DNA of 64,000 nt from the NCBI RefSeq assembly GCF_001013905.1, contig NZ_LN831790.1, positions 5,036,001-5,100,000 on the forward strand. The letters run 5' to 3'. The translations under genes were made by a program, and so were the position numbers. The notes beneath the pieces are model-generated. The model saw only the letters and a program-made list of their open reading frames with translations. It ran no database searches and had not been told where the DNA came from. Source of the DNA: Streptomyces leeuwenhoekii. GTDB lineage: Bacteria; Actinomycetota; Actinomycetes; Streptomycetales; Streptomycetaceae. Positions 62,081 through 64,000 of this stretch are shown here, one piece after another. Every line of letters begins with the position of its first letter. Position 1 is the first letter of the stretch.

Positions 62081-62118
62081 CGCCGTTCATGAACGCTCGC
62101 GAACGTTCATGGACGGCG
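62081..62118. promoter_or_regulatory. 38-bp imperfect palindrome upstream of MFS gene
   Basis: Centred on TCGCGA (62097-62102), with only two mismatched pairs over 38 bp. It contains CGTTCATGAACG and GAACGTTC sub-palindromes. Flanking GACCGCC (62071-62077) and GGCGGTC (62120-62126) extend it. Size and position fit an operator for a TetR-like dimer pair controlling the transporter. Confidence 0.6.
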
Positions 62119-62188
62119 CGGCGGTCGTAGGACCAAGGTCGCAGCCCCGGACCGTCCCGGGACAGGAGCCACCACCGGTTGTGGCCCT

Positions 62189-62194
62189 TACGCT
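62189..62194 (+). promoter_or_regulatory. -10 hexamer TACGCT of the MFS gene, leaderless
   Basis: TACGCT ends 7 nt before the ATG at 62202 with no ribosome site between. It lies 71 bp downstream of the palindrome. Confidence 0.5.
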
Positions 62195-62201
62195 GGCGTC
62201 C

Positions 62202-63683
62202 ATGACCGCCCCTGAACCGCGCGACACCGAAGCCGCGCGCCCCGCCACCGCCCATGAAGGTGTCCCCGGCGGCCCCGCCCCGGCGGGCGAGACCGTGCTG
62301 AGCCGCGCCTACCGGGCGCTGAGCATCGGCATCGTCTCCGTCGTCGTCCTGATCGCCTTCGAGGCGACGGCGGTCGGCACGGCGATGCCGGTGGCGGCGC
62401 GGGAGCTGCACGGGGTGTCGCTGTACGCGTTCGCGTTCTCGGGCTACTTCACGACGAGCCTGTTCGGGATGGTGCTGTCCGGCCAGTGGTCGGACCGGCG
62501 CGGCCCGGTGGCGCCGCTGACCTGCGGTATCGCCTCGTTCGCGGCGGGGCTGCTGCTGTCGGGCACGGCCGGGGCGATGTGGCTGTTCATCCTCGGGCGG
62601 GCGGTGCAGGGGTTCGGCGGCGGGCTGGTGATCGTCGCGCTGTACGTGGTCGTCGGCCGGGCCTATCCGGAGCGGCTGCGCCCGGCGATCATGGCGGCGT
62701 TCGCGGCGGGCTGGATCGTCCCCTCGATCGTCGGGCCGCTCGCCTCCGGCGCGGTGACCGAGCACCTGGGGTGGCGCTGGGTGTTCATCGGCATCCCGGC
62801 GCTGGTGGTCCTGCCGCTGGCGCTGGCGCTGCCGCGGATACGCAGCCGGGCGTCCGGCCCGGTGCCCGGGGCGGACGGCCGGGGCACCGGGCCGGCCTCC
62901 TTCGACCGCCGCCGCATCCGTCTCGCCCTCGCCATCTCGCTCGGCGCCGGGCTGCTCCAGTACGCCGCCCAGGACCTGCGCTGGTTGTCGCTGCTGCCCG
63001 GCGCGGCGGGCGCGGCGCTGCTCGTCCCGGCCGTGCTCGGCCTGCTCCCGCGCGGCACCTGGCGGGCGGCCCGCGGCCTGCCCTCCGTGGTGCTGCTGCG
63101 CGGCATCGCGGCGGGGTCCTTCATCGCCGCCGAGTCCTTCGTGCCGCTGATGCTGGTCACCCAGCGCGGGCTGAGCCCGACGCTGGCCGGGTTCTCGCTC
63201 GCGGCGGGCGGGGCGACCTGGGCGCTGGGCTCCTGGCTGCAGGCGCGGCCGCGGGTGGAGCCGTACCGGGAGCGTCTGATGACACTCGGGATGGTGCTGG
63301 TCGCGGCGGCCATCGCCACCGCGCCGAGCGTGCTGATCGACGCGGTGCCCGCCTGGACGGTGGCCGTCGCCTGGGCGTTCGGCTGCTTAGGCATGGGCCT
63401 GGTGATCTCCTCCACCAGCGTGCTGCTGCTGAAGCTCTCCGCCCCCGAGGAGGCGGGCAGCAACTCCGCCGCCCTGCAGATCTCGGACGGCCTGTCCAAC
63501 GTCCTCCTGCTCGCCGCGGGCGGCGCCGCCTTCGCCGCGCTGGGCGGCGGCACCGTCGCCCACACGGCCACGGAGGCCACCGGCTCCCACCCGGCCGCGT
63601 TCGCGGCGGTCTTCCTGCCGATGGCGGGGGTGGCCCTGCTGGGGGCGTGGGTGACGACGCGGCTGCGGTCGCCGGCGGGGTGA
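62202..63683 (+). CDS. MFS drug-efflux-type transporter containing a TTA codon
   Basis: A 493-residue transporter of the drug:H+ antiporter type. The N-tail (~35 residues) is hydrophilic, followed by about 12-14 spans. SGQWSDRRGPVAPLT fits motif A and GRAVQGFGGGLVIVALYVVVGR fits motif B/C of multidrug MFS pumps. The ATG at 62202 agrees with the leaderless -10; the open frame from 62040 runs through the palindrome and is not coding. Leu396 is encoded by TTA (63387-63389), so full translation should depend on the bldA tRNA and be developmentally timed. Confidence 0.9.
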   Translation: MTAPEPRDTEAARPATAHEGVPGGPAPAGETVLSRAYRALSIGIVSVVVLIAFEATAVGTAMPVAARELHGVSLYAFAFSGYFTTSLFGMVLSGQWSDRRGPVAPLTCGIASFAAGLLLSGTAGAMWLFILGRAVQGFGGGLVIVALYVVVGRAYPERLRPAIMAAFAAGWIVPSIVGPLASGAVTEHLGWRWVFIGIPALVVLPLALALPRIRSRASGPVPGADGRGTGPASFDRRRIRLALAISLGAGLLQYAAQDLRWLSLLPGAAGAALLVPAVLGLLPRGTWRAARGLPSVVLLRGIAAGSFIAAESFVPLMLVTQRGLSPTLAGFSLAAGGATWALGSWLQARPRVEPYRERLMTLGMVLVAAAIATAPSVLIDAVPAWTVAVAWAFGCLGMGLVISSTSVLLLKLSAPEEAGSNSAALQISDGLSNVLLLAAGGAAFAALGGGTVAHTATEATGSHPAAFAAVFLPMAGVALLGAWVTTRLRSPAG

Positions 63684-63692
63684 GGCGTATCC

Positions 63693-63794
63693 GATGCCGC
63701 CGAGCGGCTGGTGATCGGGGTGGCGACGGGTGAACTGGAAGACGTGAAGGTCATCTCGGAGGCGTTGCGGGACCTGGCGGAGCGGCCGGTGTGA
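63693..63794 (+). pseudogene. Short protein-like fragment after the MFS gene
   Basis: The 33 codons after the MFS stop, in the same frame, read DAAERLVIGVATGELEDVKVISEALRDLAERPV in two consecutive parts (DAAERLVIGVATGELEDVK and VISEALRDLAERPV). This composition is protein-like and unlike neighbouring shadows. There is no proper start except GTG 63711, so it looks like the 3' remnant of a lost gene, or a very small protein. I do not recognise the family. Confidence 0.3.
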
Positions 63795-63855
63795 CCTCGG
63801 TCCCACCCGGAGGCGACGTGGCCGGGTCCGGGCATCCGCCGGCCGGCGCCGCCGG

Positions 63856-63861
63856 TAGGGT
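63856..63861 (+). promoter_or_regulatory. Candidate -10 TAGGGT for the helicase gene
   Basis: TAGGGT fits TANNNT and would start a transcript with a roughly 40-nt leader to GTG 63910. No -35 is clear. Confidence 0.3.
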
Positions 63862-63909
63862 GGCCCGGTTGTCATACGTGGCCGAGCCGTTCTACCCCCT
63901 CCGGAGACC

Positions 63910-64000
63910 GTGACTACCACCGCCAGCTCCAGCTCGTCGCACCACCTGTCCCCGGCTTTCCCCGGCCGTGCCCCCTGGGGCACCGCCAGCAAGCTGCGGG
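63910..64000 (+). CDS. DEAD/DEAH-box helicase, N-terminus only
   Basis: The frame opens at GTG 63910, behind GGAG, and leaves the window after 30 codons. The visible part (SSHHLSPAFPGRAPWGTASKLR) matches, as I remember it, the start of a conserved Streptomyces DEAD/DEAH-box helicase of about 550-600 residues. No ATPase motif is inside the window, so the call rests on that recollection. Confidence 0.6.
   Translation, partial: MTTTASSSSSHHLSPAFPGRAPWGTASKLR

Noticed and set aside
61158..63909. An integrated mobile element at tRNA-Cys.
   Set aside because: No integrase, excisionase or duplicated tRNA 3' end is visible on either side within the window.

Overview
The window is high-GC actinobacterial DNA, almost certainly a Streptomyces chromosome arm-proximal core segment. 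Support comes from a very strong G/C third-position bias, frequent GTG/TTG starts, TANNNT -10 hexamers abutting start codons (leaderless genes), a tmRNA encoding the tag ANTKRDSSQQAFALAA, and a single rare TTA codon. From memory, the gene order (ohr/ohrR, wall-polymer transferases, ABC sugar operon, FHA-FtsK protein, pkaA, pkaB, prfB, ftsEX, S41 protease, smpB, ssrA, matAB, narK, nnaR, helicase, malic enzyme, hup, murA, chitosugar ABC transporter, hexosaminidase) matches the region around SCO2938-SCO2987 of S. coelicolor. I could not run a search to confirm this.

Layout. 1-9.8 kb: a cell-surface polymer locus on the minus strand. It holds a truncated GT2, two membrane glycosyltransferase-like proteins, two tandem GT2-TagF fusion enzymes, and the collapsed remnant of a third. 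The OhrR/Ohr peroxide module and its palindromic operator sit inside this block. 9.9-13.6 kb: an ABC sugar importer whose first permease carries a large extra domain. 13.7-21.7 kb: an EssC/EccC-like FHA-FtsK protein divergent from the Ser/Thr kinases pkaA and pkaB. 21.7-28.5 kb: housekeeping genes (RF2, sortase-type surface protein, FtsE-FtsX, S41 protease, SmpB, tmRNA). 28.5-33.1 kb: secreted esterase, LacI and LysR regulators, and an MFS pump.

33.2-38.3 kb: matA-matB-acyltransferase, translationally coupled, probably making and modifying an extracellular aminosugar polymer. 38.4-41.1 kb: nitrate transporter and the HemD-like regulator nnaR. 41.2-49.96 kb: CGNR protein, GGTCC-repeat region, HelD/HelR-type helicase, a structured RNA ending in a strong terminator, ACT-malic enzyme, HU, MurA (with a displaced 61-bp copy of its 3' end), YqgE, and a DUF3039 protein. 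50.0-55.1 kb: a DasR-type operator, ABC importer and GH20 hexosaminidase, i.e. GlcNAc/chitooligosaccharide uptake and hydrolysis.

55.3-60.9 kb: a three-gene molybdo-hydroxylase-like operon. Its [2Fe-2S] subunit carries a roughly 585-residue low-complexity Tyr/Gln/Gly/His-rich extension, and its large subunit has lost the hallmark catalytic motifs, including the C-terminal Glu. I consider this the most unusual system in the window. 61.1-64 kb: a SUKH-4-like protein that ends inside an antisense tRNA-Cys(GCA), a TTA-containing MFS transporter behind a 38-bp palindrome, a gene fragment, and the start of a DEAD/DEAH helicase. There are no rRNA genes, CRISPR arrays, transposases or integrases.
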